The notes beneath the pieces were generated by a model. It searched no databases. It saw only the letters and a list, made by a program, of their open reading frames with translations, and was not told the DNA's origin. Positions 55,571-64,000 of a stretch of DNA of 64,000 bases are shown here, in pieces; within the stretch, counting starts at the first letter, position 1, and every line of letters starts with the position of its first letter. The stretch is taken from positions 7,403,294 through 7,467,293 of the forward strand of contig JALMQS010000153.1 of assembly GCA_024734495.1 (NCBI GenBank), given 5' to 3'. This stretch comes from Forficula auricularia. Taxonomy: Eukaryota; Arthropoda; Insecta; Dermaptera; Forficulidae. The translations under genes were made by a program, and so were the position numbers.

Positions 55571-55989
55571 TTATACATAGTAACTATTTTGATTAAATCA
55601 ATGCAAAATTAAAAATTGAAATTTAATTTCGTTTTATCCTTGAACGACGAGAATTCTGACCAGGTGACGAGCCTGGGGCTTCCCCTGTTTTAGACTTAAA
55701 CACACGCTCCAACAATTAGTCATAAATCATGTGTTTTATGATCAAATCCAATTTTAGATTTCTATTGCTTTGCTCTCGAACCAATTACAATTTTTATACT
55801 CGTGCTACAATAATTCTAAACAAGGATAATATTTTACTAACAAAGAAGATTACTTTGATATAAAATGAAAAATATTACCTAGATGCAAAGCTTTGTTAAT
55901 AAAAAATAATTAGGGACTAGAGCTCTCTCATCTTATTTTCCGAATCTTACAATCTTTGGACCTTAAACAACACTTTTAGATCTCATTTC
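55571..55989. other. AT-rich sequence, no gene
   Basis: Nothing supported. Confidence 0.35.
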
Positions 55990-56610
55990 CAAAATAATCT
56001 CTTTTTTAGGATTCCGTATATAAATTAAACGGGATTTTATTATATCGTAGTAACACTTCAATGTGTAGAGTCTATCACATCAGCATTATGTAGCTCATAA
56101 ACTAAATAAGATACCAACTTAAAATTTAAAAATTTAATTTCTTTGAAACCAACAATCGAATTAACTTGAAATTGATAAATATACTTATTCATTTTCCCCG
56201 AAAATCAAAAATCGTAGCGAAAATTTAATCAAATGATTATATTGGGAAGGAATCTCTTTTTGTAAGGCAAAAATAAGAAAATGTTTTTTGTCATAGAGTG
56301 GAAAGTACCCTGAAAAGATCTTTTTAGTAGAATGAAGTTTATTTTTATTTTTTTAATTCATTATGATTTAAAATTGACTCCAAAATGTTCGTTTTTAGGT
56401 GATTTTTGTACCTGTTTGCCTTTAGAAAATTAAAATTATAATTTTTTTTTTTTTGCAAATTTACTCATTTCTTCCTTTTCATCGAGAAATAAGAACGAAT
56501 TTGATATCACTAGTATTTTGGGAGTTAAAAGTTCGGAGCCTTCGGTATGTAGCTGTCTCACAAATGGTCGGTTTATTTATATTTTTTTATTTATTTTTGC
56601 CGGGCGTGCA
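55990..56610. repeat. Degraded dispersed repeat related to 49505-50290
   Basis: Phrase-level similarity in the same order: TTTTCCCCGAAAATCAAAAA, ATTGGGAAGGAATCTC, AAGAACGAATTTGATATCAC, GGAGCCTTCGGTATGTAGCT, CACAAATGGTCGGTTT. The plus frame at 56453-56653 is part of it and not a gene. Confidence 0.45.
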
Positions 56611-57330
56611 ACAAACAACAGCTGTAACACAAAAATTCCATATACTGACCTAACGAGCGTCGGATTAATGAAAGTATCGGATTAACGAAGGATCGGATTA
56701 TCGAGATTCTTCTGTATTCCGGAGGGGTATTGGGCGTTTACACATTCGTAGTATGGTTTTTAAGGGTGTTATTTTTATGCTCTATCTTCACTCTAGCCAA
56801 TCAGAGGCTTGTCAAGTGTTGAGACCGACTTCTTCAGGCGGGTCCAAAAGAAAAATAACTCCAATAAATGTTGAAAGAGAATAATACTTCCTGTCATAAA
56901 AATAAAGACAAAGAATGGCAAAGGAATATCTTCCGTCAATTCCACGAGAAGAAATATTATTATATTTAAAGGAAATAAAAAAAGAGGCGCATTAAGTATT
57001 AGCAAAACATCAATCTGACTACGAGATATATATAAATCCATAAATAATTAAATAATAATACATTTAACTCAATTCTAGTAATTGAATTGAGATTAGTGAA
57101 ATTAGATAGGAGACCTTAAATCGTTGTTACTTCCTGACACAAGGATAAATGAAACCTAATGGGCCTTAAAAGCGAAATCTTCTCTCTCAGCTTCCACTCT
57201 ATTAATCTAAATGCTTGTAATTCTAAAGTCAATGTAGAAAAAAAAAGAAATCATTTGAAAGGAAAAATTTCCTTAATTCATTAGAATTATTAAGTAATTC
57301 TTAATTACTTTTTTTAAACAAATGGGAACT
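56611..57330. other. AT-rich sequence, no gene
   Basis: Nothing supported. The minus frame at 56793-57041 is hydrophobic AT-rich noise. Confidence 0.35.
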
Positions 57331-57438
57331 GACATGGAGGCGTGGCTTAAAAAACATGTCGGAAAGTAGCTTACACTTTTAAATGTTTAACCCGTGTAAT
57401 AATAGGCTAAATTAATAAAATGTTATTAAATATCACAG

Positions 57439-57935
57439 AAATATTATCTTGGAACTTGGACGGGTGATAACCCAAATCAAAAAAATATTAATAATGCGCA
57501 ACGGATTTTATCTGTTGGTCATTTAATTGAATGCGGCATAAATAATGAAAAAAAGTGATAAAAATGTGACATTACTTTCCGCGTTTTGTATACAAATGTC
57601 ACACATTAAAGAAAAGCCTCATGAAATAAATGCGAAAATATGTAAAAGCGGAAAAATAATATCTATTACATGTTCTTGTAAGGCAGGATTAGGAGAAAAG
57701 TGTAAACATGCAGTGGCAACATTATTTTATTGTTATCGGTGTGTTTAAAATTTCTAACCTCTAATATTTGTAAACTTTGACACTTTTACATTCAACATGC
57801 ATGTAATTAATTTAAAAAAAATTGTATTGTAGTAAAGGAGATGACTTGGAGATATTTTCATGTACAGATTTAAAATGGAAATGGAAAACTGTACAAACCA
57901 ATGCCTTGAAACAATATGATCCTGCTCCAATCACT
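57439..57935 (+). pseudogene. SWIM zinc-finger protein gene, broken
   Basis: Exon A (57439-57738) follows a TATCACAG acceptor and reads YYLGTWTGDNPNQK, then SVGHLIECGIN. In the run of seven A at 57548-57554 the frame shifts by one; the downstream frame reads VTLLSAFCIQMSHIKEKPHE and the SWIM motif CSCKAGLGEKCKH, followed by AVATLFYCYR. A 94-nt intron (GT at 57739, AG at 57831-57832) splits an Arg codon. Exon B (57833 on) reads KGDDLEIFSCTDLKWKW and LKQYDPAPITDLLC. The CxC...CxH ligands are all present. SWIM domains bind zinc and nucleic acid or protein, and in insects similar SWIM proteins can be fused to YqaJ nucleases (from memory). A LINE insertion ends exon B. A possible first exon MEAWLKKHVGK lies at 57334-57366, without a clear donor. 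Probably a pseudogene. Confidence 0.75.
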
Positions 57936-58580
57936 GATCTCCTCTGTGACGAAATCCGCAGCAAGGAAGATTGGCCACTTATTCATGTCCAAGCGATTTT
58001 TCACGCCCCTACATCTTCTCACCATCTACAAAGCCCAAATCCGCCTCTGTTTTGAATATGGCTCTCATCTATGGAGAGGAGCCTCTAAATATTATTTTGC
58101 TACCCTGGATGCAATTCAGAAACGAGCCGTCAGATTAATTGACGATTCTACCCTCACCGACTCTCTCGCCTCGCTAGCTCATCGAAGAAATCTCTCTGCC
58201 TTTTCCCTTTTCTATAGATACTATCACGGCAGGTGCTCTGATGAGATAAAATCAGATATTCCCCCAAAGTATGCTTTGCGCGTAGCACGTGCCGACTCCC
58301 AACACTCTTTCACGGTCAAATTAGAAAAGTGCCGGACCACTTCATTAGCCAATACGTATATCCCCATGACTTCAAGGAACTGGAACTCTCTCCCAGCCTC
58401 TATCTTTCCCAGCACTTATAACCTTCAAACCTTCAAAGCCCGAGTGCATAAACACCTACGTCCCCACCCTTTCTCTTAATCAACTTTCCCTTCTCTTCGG
58501 TAATGCAAGGGTCTTTCGAGATCCATAGGAGCTGCATCTTTACTGGTGCGCCCCTTCTTGCATTCGATTGAATTAAAAAA
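57936..58580 (+). pseudogene. CR1/Jockey-like LINE 3' end inside the SWIM gene
   Basis: The plus frame is open from about 57940 to the TAA at 58477-58479. It reads VTKSAARKIGHLFMSKRFFT, LYKAQ-like IYKAQIRLCFEYGSHLWRG, AIQKRAVRLIDD, AHRRNLSAFSLFYRYYHG, RTTSLANTYIPMTSRNWNSL, the C-terminal region of a non-LTR RT. The 3' UTR ends TTGCATTCGATTGAATTAAA. About 180 codons are uninterrupted, so this is the youngest LINE copy in the window. It begins directly after the SWIM exon text GATCTCCTCTGT, in a different frame. Confidence 0.85.
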
Positions 58581-58943
58581 AAACCTGATCATCCTTGTTT
58601 TTCTAAATCTAAAGCAGACAATTTCTTTTCTATTATCTACAGCATTGTGATATTTTTGTGTGGAAATAGATTTAATTAAATAAGTGGGATCGTGTGAGGA
58701 GGAGAATTATATTATATCATTTTTGTAAAATTTGGGATCGATAATCGATATAAGACTCCAAATATTTAAAAGAGATCAGGTATTGTTTGTATGACAGGCT
58801 GCTCCAGTATTGCCATAAGAAACTCGGACATGCGTGTCTTAAGTCGTTCAATTTTGTAAAAATCAAAAAATAAGAATAACAAAATTTAGATATTTAAAAA
58901 ATTATAAAAAGTGGCTAATTATTAAAAAATAAACAAATAATAT
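58581..58943. other. AT-rich sequence, no gene
   Basis: Immediately after the LINE, one frame reads HPCFSKSKADNFFS before a stop. It might continue the SWIM exon, but this is too short to support. Confidence 0.3.
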
Positions 58944-59385
58944 ATCTACTCTTATTAAACGAGCAAAAATTGTTTGTTTGTTTATATATACCTATATTTG
59001 TATGTTAGTTCTATTTTGAAAACGGCTCTACCGATTTTGATGAAACAAATTAACAAATTTTATAGGAATATTTTTTTTTTATTATTTTCTTATTTATTTT
59101 CATATAATGTTTATCAATATGAACGAATGTGGGCAAATTGGTGTACGAGTAAGCAAATATACACATAATATATAGACCATTAGAAAGCTAGAAGTGTAAA
59201 AACTGGGTGCGTGGTGGGGTGAATGTGGGAGGTGCAGGAGGTGGGGTGCAGTTGTGGGGGATCCGGGGGTGGGAGGCGCGGTTGGGGTCGGGTGGGGCGG
59301 GTGGGGGTGCAGTGGTGGGGGGAAGTGTGTGGTTTCGGGAGGGAGGGGGTTAGGGGTTACCGTGCATCGCTCGGTGGCTCCAGGT
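58944..59385 (+). mobile_element. Helitron-like repeat, copy H4
   Basis: Begins TCTACTCTTATTAAACGAGC after an A and shares its first ~110 bp with 40168. It ends in a G-rich plus-strand tract (59205-59350) containing GTGCAGGAGGTGGGGTGCAG, as at 40725. A 3' hairpin plus CTRR is not clear. The proline-rich minus frame at 59100-59402 is the complement of the G-rich tract. Confidence 0.5.
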
Positions 59386-60449
59386 ACTAAAATATAAATC
59401 AAATAAGATGTGATTAATTTCTTCTTCTGTGCGCAAAGAAAAGCGAATTGAATATTTAATTTTTGAGTGGTGAGGGGGGAGTAATAATTATCAATATATT
59501 TAATGTTTCTTAATTTAAAATCAATTGGAGTCTTTCATTTCAAAATTCAAGTTCAAATTACAATTATATTTCAAATTTGCCGACGGCATCAGCGCCCCTA
59601 CCGGCAGCATTACGTTAGCGTTGCTGCAAATTAATCTGTGCTATTATATATATAATTATTTTGCTTTTTATTAATAATATTGTTATATTGTATTATGTTT
59701 TATAAATATAGTACTATATTACTGTATATTAGGAATTGGCAGTTGAAATATAAAATTAATAAATAAATAATAGGAGAATATTATTTAAATTTGGTATATA
59801 GGTATATGTAGGTAGATCTTTATTTACATCAAGCATAGAACGTAAACTCATTGATTTCATTTTTGGATCAACTATTATTTACTTTGATACTCTCGCCAAA
59901 AGAAAATCTTTTAAAATATCTTATTTCATTGTCTTCTTATTATACCCAAACTTGTCCGGGACTAGAATCAAAAAGCTAAGCCCCGGCAGGAATTATATTA
60001 AACTGGAAAATGGCTTAGAAATGAGAAAGACGTTTCGCAATGTATCAATTTAGGGAAAGTGGTTGCCGGTGGCTGGCTGGTTGGCTGCTGCCTTGGAATT
60101 ATCAAGAGACATCCTACCAATGAAAGGGAAACGAGCGGAGAGGATATTATATGTATTCACAATTGAATTGAATCTCGGGCTTACCGAATCGGATTCAGGT
60201 CGGGTCTCAACTTGAACCAAGGGCGTGTTCGTTCAATGAGTTTCATATTTACTTCATTTGATAGGTGAAATGCACGCTGACGTTGGAGATTATCTGATTA
60301 CCTGCCTTTTGGATAGATTTTCTGCACCATTTGAATCGAGGAGTGGGGAGAGGGGGGTCTTAATTAAAATCTGACATGACTTATGCTCACCACCACGGGC
60401 TTAACTTATCTAGTTATTAATATCACATTATTATACTTTTACCATAAAT
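59386..60449. other. Mixed sequence with two GC-richer patches
   Basis: 59578-59632 (GCCGACGGCATCAGCGCCCC, TACCGGCAGC) and 60050-60350 are clearly less AT-rich than their surroundings. Neither gives a convincing exon in six frames. 60050-60350 looks unique within the window and could be regulatory or a lost exon. Confidence 0.35.
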
Positions 60450-60895
60450 ATCTACCACATTTTGAAGAGGTATAAAATATGAAAAAATTTAACTAGAAAA
60501 AACTGAATATATTTTTGAAAATAACATGAAATAAATTATTTTTTAAATGAGTTTTAAACATTATATCAGAAGAAAATAGGGGGGTGAGCAAAAATGAAAA
60601 TTCTAGCCCTTTCGACCAAACTATACATACAAAATTTGGTTAATTTTTGCATTTCTACCCTTCTAGGGTCCACAGAATATGTATACATATTGGTTGAGTT
60701 TGGCCAAAAGAGCTAGAATTTTTATTTTTGACCCTCCCCCTCCCCCCACACTTTTTTTTGTCTGATAGTGTTTAAAACACATTAAAAAAATATTTTATGT
60801 TCTTTTCAAAAATATATTCAGTTCTTTCTAATTAAATTTTTTCATTTTTTTATCCTCTTCAAAATATGGTAGATCTTTATGCCCCACCCTGTATA
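60450..60895. mobile_element. Mariner-like palindromic MITE, copy 2
   Basis: The left arm (ATCTACCACATTTTGAAGAG, GTATAAAATATG, AACTAGAAAAAACTGAATAT) is the inverse of the right arm ending ATGGTAGATCTTTATGCCCC, ACCCTGTATA. The centre contains two inverted AACTCAACC-type modules (60601-60725). The right terminus, inverted, is TACAGGGTGGGGCATAAAG beside TA. Paralogue at 46396-46897. Confidence 0.7.
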
Positions 60896-60957
60896 ATTCG
60901 AAAGGAACATTTTCTTTAATAAGATTGGAGTAATTTTTGGAGACGGACTGATAAGTG

Positions 60958-61096
60958 AATTAAGTGGATATTGATGAGGCAGTCCAAAAAAAGAAGAAGA
61001 TAATTTACACTATCTTTTTATTCATTTGTTTATGAATAAAAAGATAGTGTAAATTGTCTTCTTTCTTTGGACTGCCTCATCAATATCCACTTAATT
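60958..61096. repeat. Near-perfect hairpin (68/65-bp arms, 6-nt loop)
   Basis: The left arm AATTAAGTGGATATTGATGA, GGCAGTCCAA... to 61025 and the right arm 61032-61096 are inverse copies with only a few differences in the A/G-rich middle. The loop is TTGTTT. No TSD recognised. Either a young hairpin MITE or a hairpin-RNA locus. Confidence 0.82.
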
Positions 61097-61307
61097 TTCT
61101 TTAATTCATTAGGATTATTATCATTAGCCCTTGATGTTGAACATAGAGAACATGAACTCTTTGTTATTGAGTGATTTTATTAAAGAGGTAAGTGAAGCCC
61201 AAGAGAAATCGTTGTCAACTTCTCAATGTGAAAACAAAGAATTTTATTCAATAAATTTAAATAAAAATGCTATTTATTTTGTATTTTATTTAACAAAAAA
61301 ATAAATA

Positions 61308-61371
61308 AATATGGAACGCTTCACGATTCTGTGGGTAATCCTTGAGCAGGGCCCATGCTAATCCCGAGACC
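61308..61371 (-). pseudogene. U6 snRNA 3'-half pseudogene
   Basis: The minus strand reads GATTAGCATGGGCCCTGCTC, AAGGATTACCCACAGAATCG, TGAAGCGTTCCATATTTATT. This closely follows the 3' half of U6 snRNA (GATTAGCATGGCCCCTGCGC, AAGGATGACACGC, TCGTGAAGCGTTCCA, recalled from memory) with about seven substitutions. The U6 5' half (including ACAGAGA) is absent, and the sequence directly upstream is LINE RT. It is not a functional snRNA. Confidence 0.82.
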
Positions 61372-61520
61372 GGTTTTTGTATTAGTTGTTATGTTTTTGT
61401 CCTGTCAAATCTTTGTCAGTTAAACCATTGCCAGCCTCCCGAGTTGTAGCCGTCGATTAATGTCTCCATCAGATCCTCCTTCGTTGGTAATCATGGATCC
61501 CGAGTACCTATAGGAAGTGG
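61372..61520 (-). pseudogene. Non-LTR RT fragment fused to U6
   Basis: The minus strand reads YSGSMITNEGGSDGDINRRL, QLGRLAMV, stop, LTKI, stop, QDKNITTNTKT. This is the segment after the RT catalytic domain in RTE/BovB-like and related elements (YLGS-ITNDGG...RI-LGR-AM-KL). Two in-frame stops are present. The homology ends where the U6 sequence begins. Confidence 0.65.
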
Positions 61521-62975
61521 CAGATCACCTCATTACTAGCAAGTTGTTTAATGTCCGGCCTTTGATTACACACTTCTAAATATAATTATACTATTATGTT
61601 AATCAAATTGGATCAAGCACGTACCCAGAGCTAAACCCCGCCCGAAATTCTGAAAAATTCGAAGAATCTAGCCCATTGCAAAGAAGTATACTTCGGAAAA
61701 AATTGTAAAACAATACTGATTTTCATAAGTGTGAAAGTTTTTTGAGAGACGTAATTAAATGCTATTTCATCCTGCCCATCAATACATCGGGACTACAAAT
61801 TGGATCCCGACAAAGCCCTTGATATCATGACAGCTACGAAATCTCGACGTCTGAACTTGTGAATTCGTTTTTTGATGCGTTACATTTTTAATACATTTAT
61901 TATGGATTGTTACAACAACACTTTAGAGTTTTGGTTGCAACCCTTCTTGACCAGAGAAAGATTGACGATTTGTAGATTTATCTCGAAGAAGGTCTCCGGA
62001 GAAAGGTCTTGGTAACGCGCCCAAGCGATTCGACCTGTTTTAGTTCTGATGCTGATTTGATGGTAATTGAAGTAGGATAGATGTATTTAAAGAAAAGAGT
62101 ATTATTTAATATTGTTTTTTTTTATTAGTTATTTTATAAATTTACATTTCTCCATGCTGATGGCTGGAGAGCTTAAAACTCGTCTCTCAACTCCAATTGA
62201 CAACTGACCACCCCAAATGGGCTTCAGCTTAGAACTGCTAACTCTCTGACTGACTCAAACCTGCCTGAAGAGTCGAAAATTACTTCTCATAGGCCAAATT
62301 CTTTATTAGCGGGGCGTATCTTAAAATCATTGACCCTCCCACTTCTAGAAATTTAATCTCTAGAAATTTCCCACGCAAAAATGACTTTTACAATCGACAT
62401 GTGTTAAGAGCCATTTGACATTTTATGTTCAAGATGTGGTAAAATCCCTTACCCTTTGTAAAACAGTCACAATCGAGGATCAAAAGGGAAGCCGGCTGCT
62501 AAAATATTACCCTTAAGAATAATTATATTTATATTTAAGGAAAAAATTCTCGACGGCACAACAGGATCAATTGTTTATGTAAATTAAAGATTATAGGAAA
62601 ACTCATGAAAATGTCAATGATTCTGTGTAATAAAAAATTAGTTTTCTATTTGATTAAGATCATGTTTGATTATCAGAATATAAATATTGAAAACTTCGTT
62701 TTTTCGAACTTGCATAATGAATTTTAAAAATCCCCCCTCCCCCCCCGAATTGAATTTCTGGGTACGTGCTTGACTTGGATTGAATACAAATTTGTTTTGT
62801 TTGTAAATACAGTTTTTCTAACTTAATCCAGTTGAGATATTTAGTATCCGAAAGAAAATTATTACGATTATCGCTCAAGAGACGCAAATTCGTTCAATTT
62901 TACTTTAGGAGTATAAACTAGGTCTAAAGGGCATATAGGGCACTCGTAAATTACGCCAGGAGAAGATCCCGTCTC
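61521..62975. other. Mixed sequence, no gene
   Basis: 61612-61635 (TCAAGCACGTACCCAGAG) and the inverse at 62755-62778 share a motif seen at the ends of many MITEs. A run of C at 62735-62747 is present. The minus frame at 62660-62887 is not credible. Confidence 0.35.
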
Positions 62976-63390
62976 TGATTGAAAAGCGCAATTTCAGTTT
63001 TCGAAACTTCGTAAAGCGGATGAATCTCTCATGAATGAACCTCAAAGTGGAAAACCGGATGTTGGCGACGACGCGGTCCTGACGGAGGTCATAGACTCTG
63101 AATCGTGCCCAACTTGTGCACAAATAGCCAGACAATGCAGTGTTTCAAAATCTACAACAAGGATTTATCATATTAGAAAAAAGAAAAAACTGGCTAAGCG
63201 GATTTGAGCGACTAATCAGGTGCATCCCTTAATAATCGCTATTTGTCTTTTGTCTCGATTTAAAATTTTTGGATAGGATCATCAGGTCCGATAAAAAATG
63301 GATTCTGTATGACAACACTAAATCATTGGGTCTCTAAGGACGATGAACCATCGGAAAAGTTTCTTAAGCAAGATTTACAAATATAGAATT
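62976..63390 (+). pseudogene. Mariner transposase fragment (N-terminal half), decayed
   Basis: The plus frame reads AQFQFSKLRKADESLMNEPQ, SGKPDVGDDAVLTEVIDSES, QIARQCSVSKSTTRIYHI and KKLAKRI, then TGA. This is the N-terminal helix-turn-helix and linker region of a mariner transposase (WFSKLRSGDESL-NEPRSGRP). After two more frame changes the text KKWILYDN and HWVSKDDEPSEKFLK corresponds to the region around the first catalytic Asp (TGDEKW, here SDKKW). The remainder, including the second and third acidic residues, is absent. Dead copy. Confidence 0.82.
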
Positions 63391-64000
63391 TCCATGTAAA
63401 AACAATATAATAAAAAAATATTTTTTGAAACTGTTTTTCTTTTTATGTCTTTTCCATAGAGAAACGGAAAATATATTTTTTTTTCAATTTTGAACAAAAA
63501 GTTTTTGAACTAGAAAACTCAAAATCTTATAATTTATTGATTTTAGAAATACAAACATTTTGACACCAGAATGACATTTCTACGATTTTCCATTTTTGAG
63601 TTGTCGAGGGTATTGAAATTGGTGTATTTAAAAATAAACAATCGGCCACCCCTACCCCCTCCAAAAAAAAATTTGATTACGTCCCTAATGTTATGGTTCA
63701 TCTCCCATGTGTACTTTATATTTCAGTTAGATAATAAAAAAAATGAATCGAAATGTTTATTTGAAAATATTTTATCGAAATTCAAGGAAATTGATTAAAG
63801 GTTGGCTGGTATCTTTCCTTTCATTCAAGGTTCAGTTTATACTAAGCAGCCAGAAGGAGAAGGGCTCTTGCCAGCCAGCCAGCCAAAGGTAAGACAAACG
63901 TCATATAAGGACTTTCTAGTTTCCTAATACATACTTTCTCTTGTCCTAACTGCTCTTTTTAATTAATTGATTAGATATTTTAATTAACATTATACAGTGT
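63391..64000. other. AT-rich sequence; possible small exon near the end
   Basis: 63834-63890 is bounded by AAGGTTCAG and by CCAAAG|GTAAGA, a good donor, and includes GCCAGCCAGCCAGCC. The 57-nt segment could be a small exon or a 5' UTR exon, but the peptide is uninformative. Otherwise nothing supported. Confidence 0.25.

Noticed and set aside
61308..61371. Functional U6 snRNA gene
   Set aside because: The 5' half including the ACAGAGA region is missing, and LINE sequence lies upstream in place of a promoter.
62905..63135. Minus-strand 76-codon frame
   Set aside because: Shadow of the mariner transposase reading on the plus strand.
63834..63890. Small exon before a GTAAGA donor
   Set aside because: The donor is good, but the 57-nt peptide is uninformative and GCCA repeats occur. 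Mentioned only as a possibility.
1..64000. Endogenous viral sequences or toxin genes
   Set aside because: I looked for viral polymerase, capsid or envelope motifs and for cysteine-rich toxin frames and saw none that could be supported.

Overview
The window looks like AT-rich, gene-poor nuclear DNA from an arthropod, most likely an insect. I infer this from the low GC content, the absence of long open frames, spliceosomal introns (GT-AG), and the mix of repeats: CR1/Jockey-like and RTE-like non-LTR retrotransposons, tRNA-derived SINEs, Helitrons, hAT-type and Tc1/mariner-type elements, and a U6 snRNA pseudogene. Some repeat ends (for example GAGGAGGTTCTC next to ACCGACTTC) resemble, from memory, repeats known in moths and other insects. 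I cannot name the species.

Only two places look like host-type coding sequence. A candidate internal exon lies at 30364-30489 (+). A SWIM zinc-finger gene at 57439-57935 (+) has two recognisable exons around a 94-nt intron; it carries a frameshift in an A-run and is interrupted by a 5'-truncated LINE. All other open frames I could interpret are transposon remnants or repeat shadows.

Layout. 1-3.7 kb: a minisatellite MITE, a dispersed 0.65-kb repeat, a CR1-like LINE 3' end and an RTE reverse-transcriptase remnant. 4.4-5.4 kb: Helitron with a G-rich tail. 6.0-8.1 kb: two SINEs with intact target-site duplications (TSDs). 9.65-11.1 kb: six tandem units of 216-254 bp, each a conserved core followed by a variable linker. 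12.2-12.6 kb: hAT MITE. 13.7-14.7, 18.6-19.5 and 20.6-20.8 kb: Helitrons. 15.4-18 kb: a repeat that was hit by a minisatellite MITE, a long hairpin and a Tc1-like foldback with transposase remnants. 21.4-22.6 kb: a TA-flanked MITE and LINE 3' ends. 29.2-31.6 kb: LINE end, hAT MITE, (ATCT)n, Helitron, candidate exon, foldback element, SINE. 35.6-38.9 kb: MITE with two CRE sites and a second foldback. 39.2-49.5 kb: more MITEs, an inverted tRNA-like pair and a third foldback. 51-55.5 kb: SINE with a LINE-derived tail, a fourth minisatellite MITE and an RT fragment. 57.4-58.6 kb: SWIM pseudogene plus LINE. 60.4-63.4 kb: mariner-like MITE, perfect-looking hairpin, U6/LINE chimera, decayed mariner transposase.

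The most interesting non-gene structures are these. (1) A small TIR element has the same 8-bp-TSD behaviour at three sites and carries an internal 10-bp minisatellite. (2) In a foldback family, each copy has private variants that are present in both arms, which implies arm-to-arm homogenisation. (3) The 9.65-11.1 kb array has conserved cores and unrelated linkers. (4) A LINE RT fragment is joined directly to the 3' half of U6. All coordinates were read by eye, so boundaries are approximate unless a TSD is stated.
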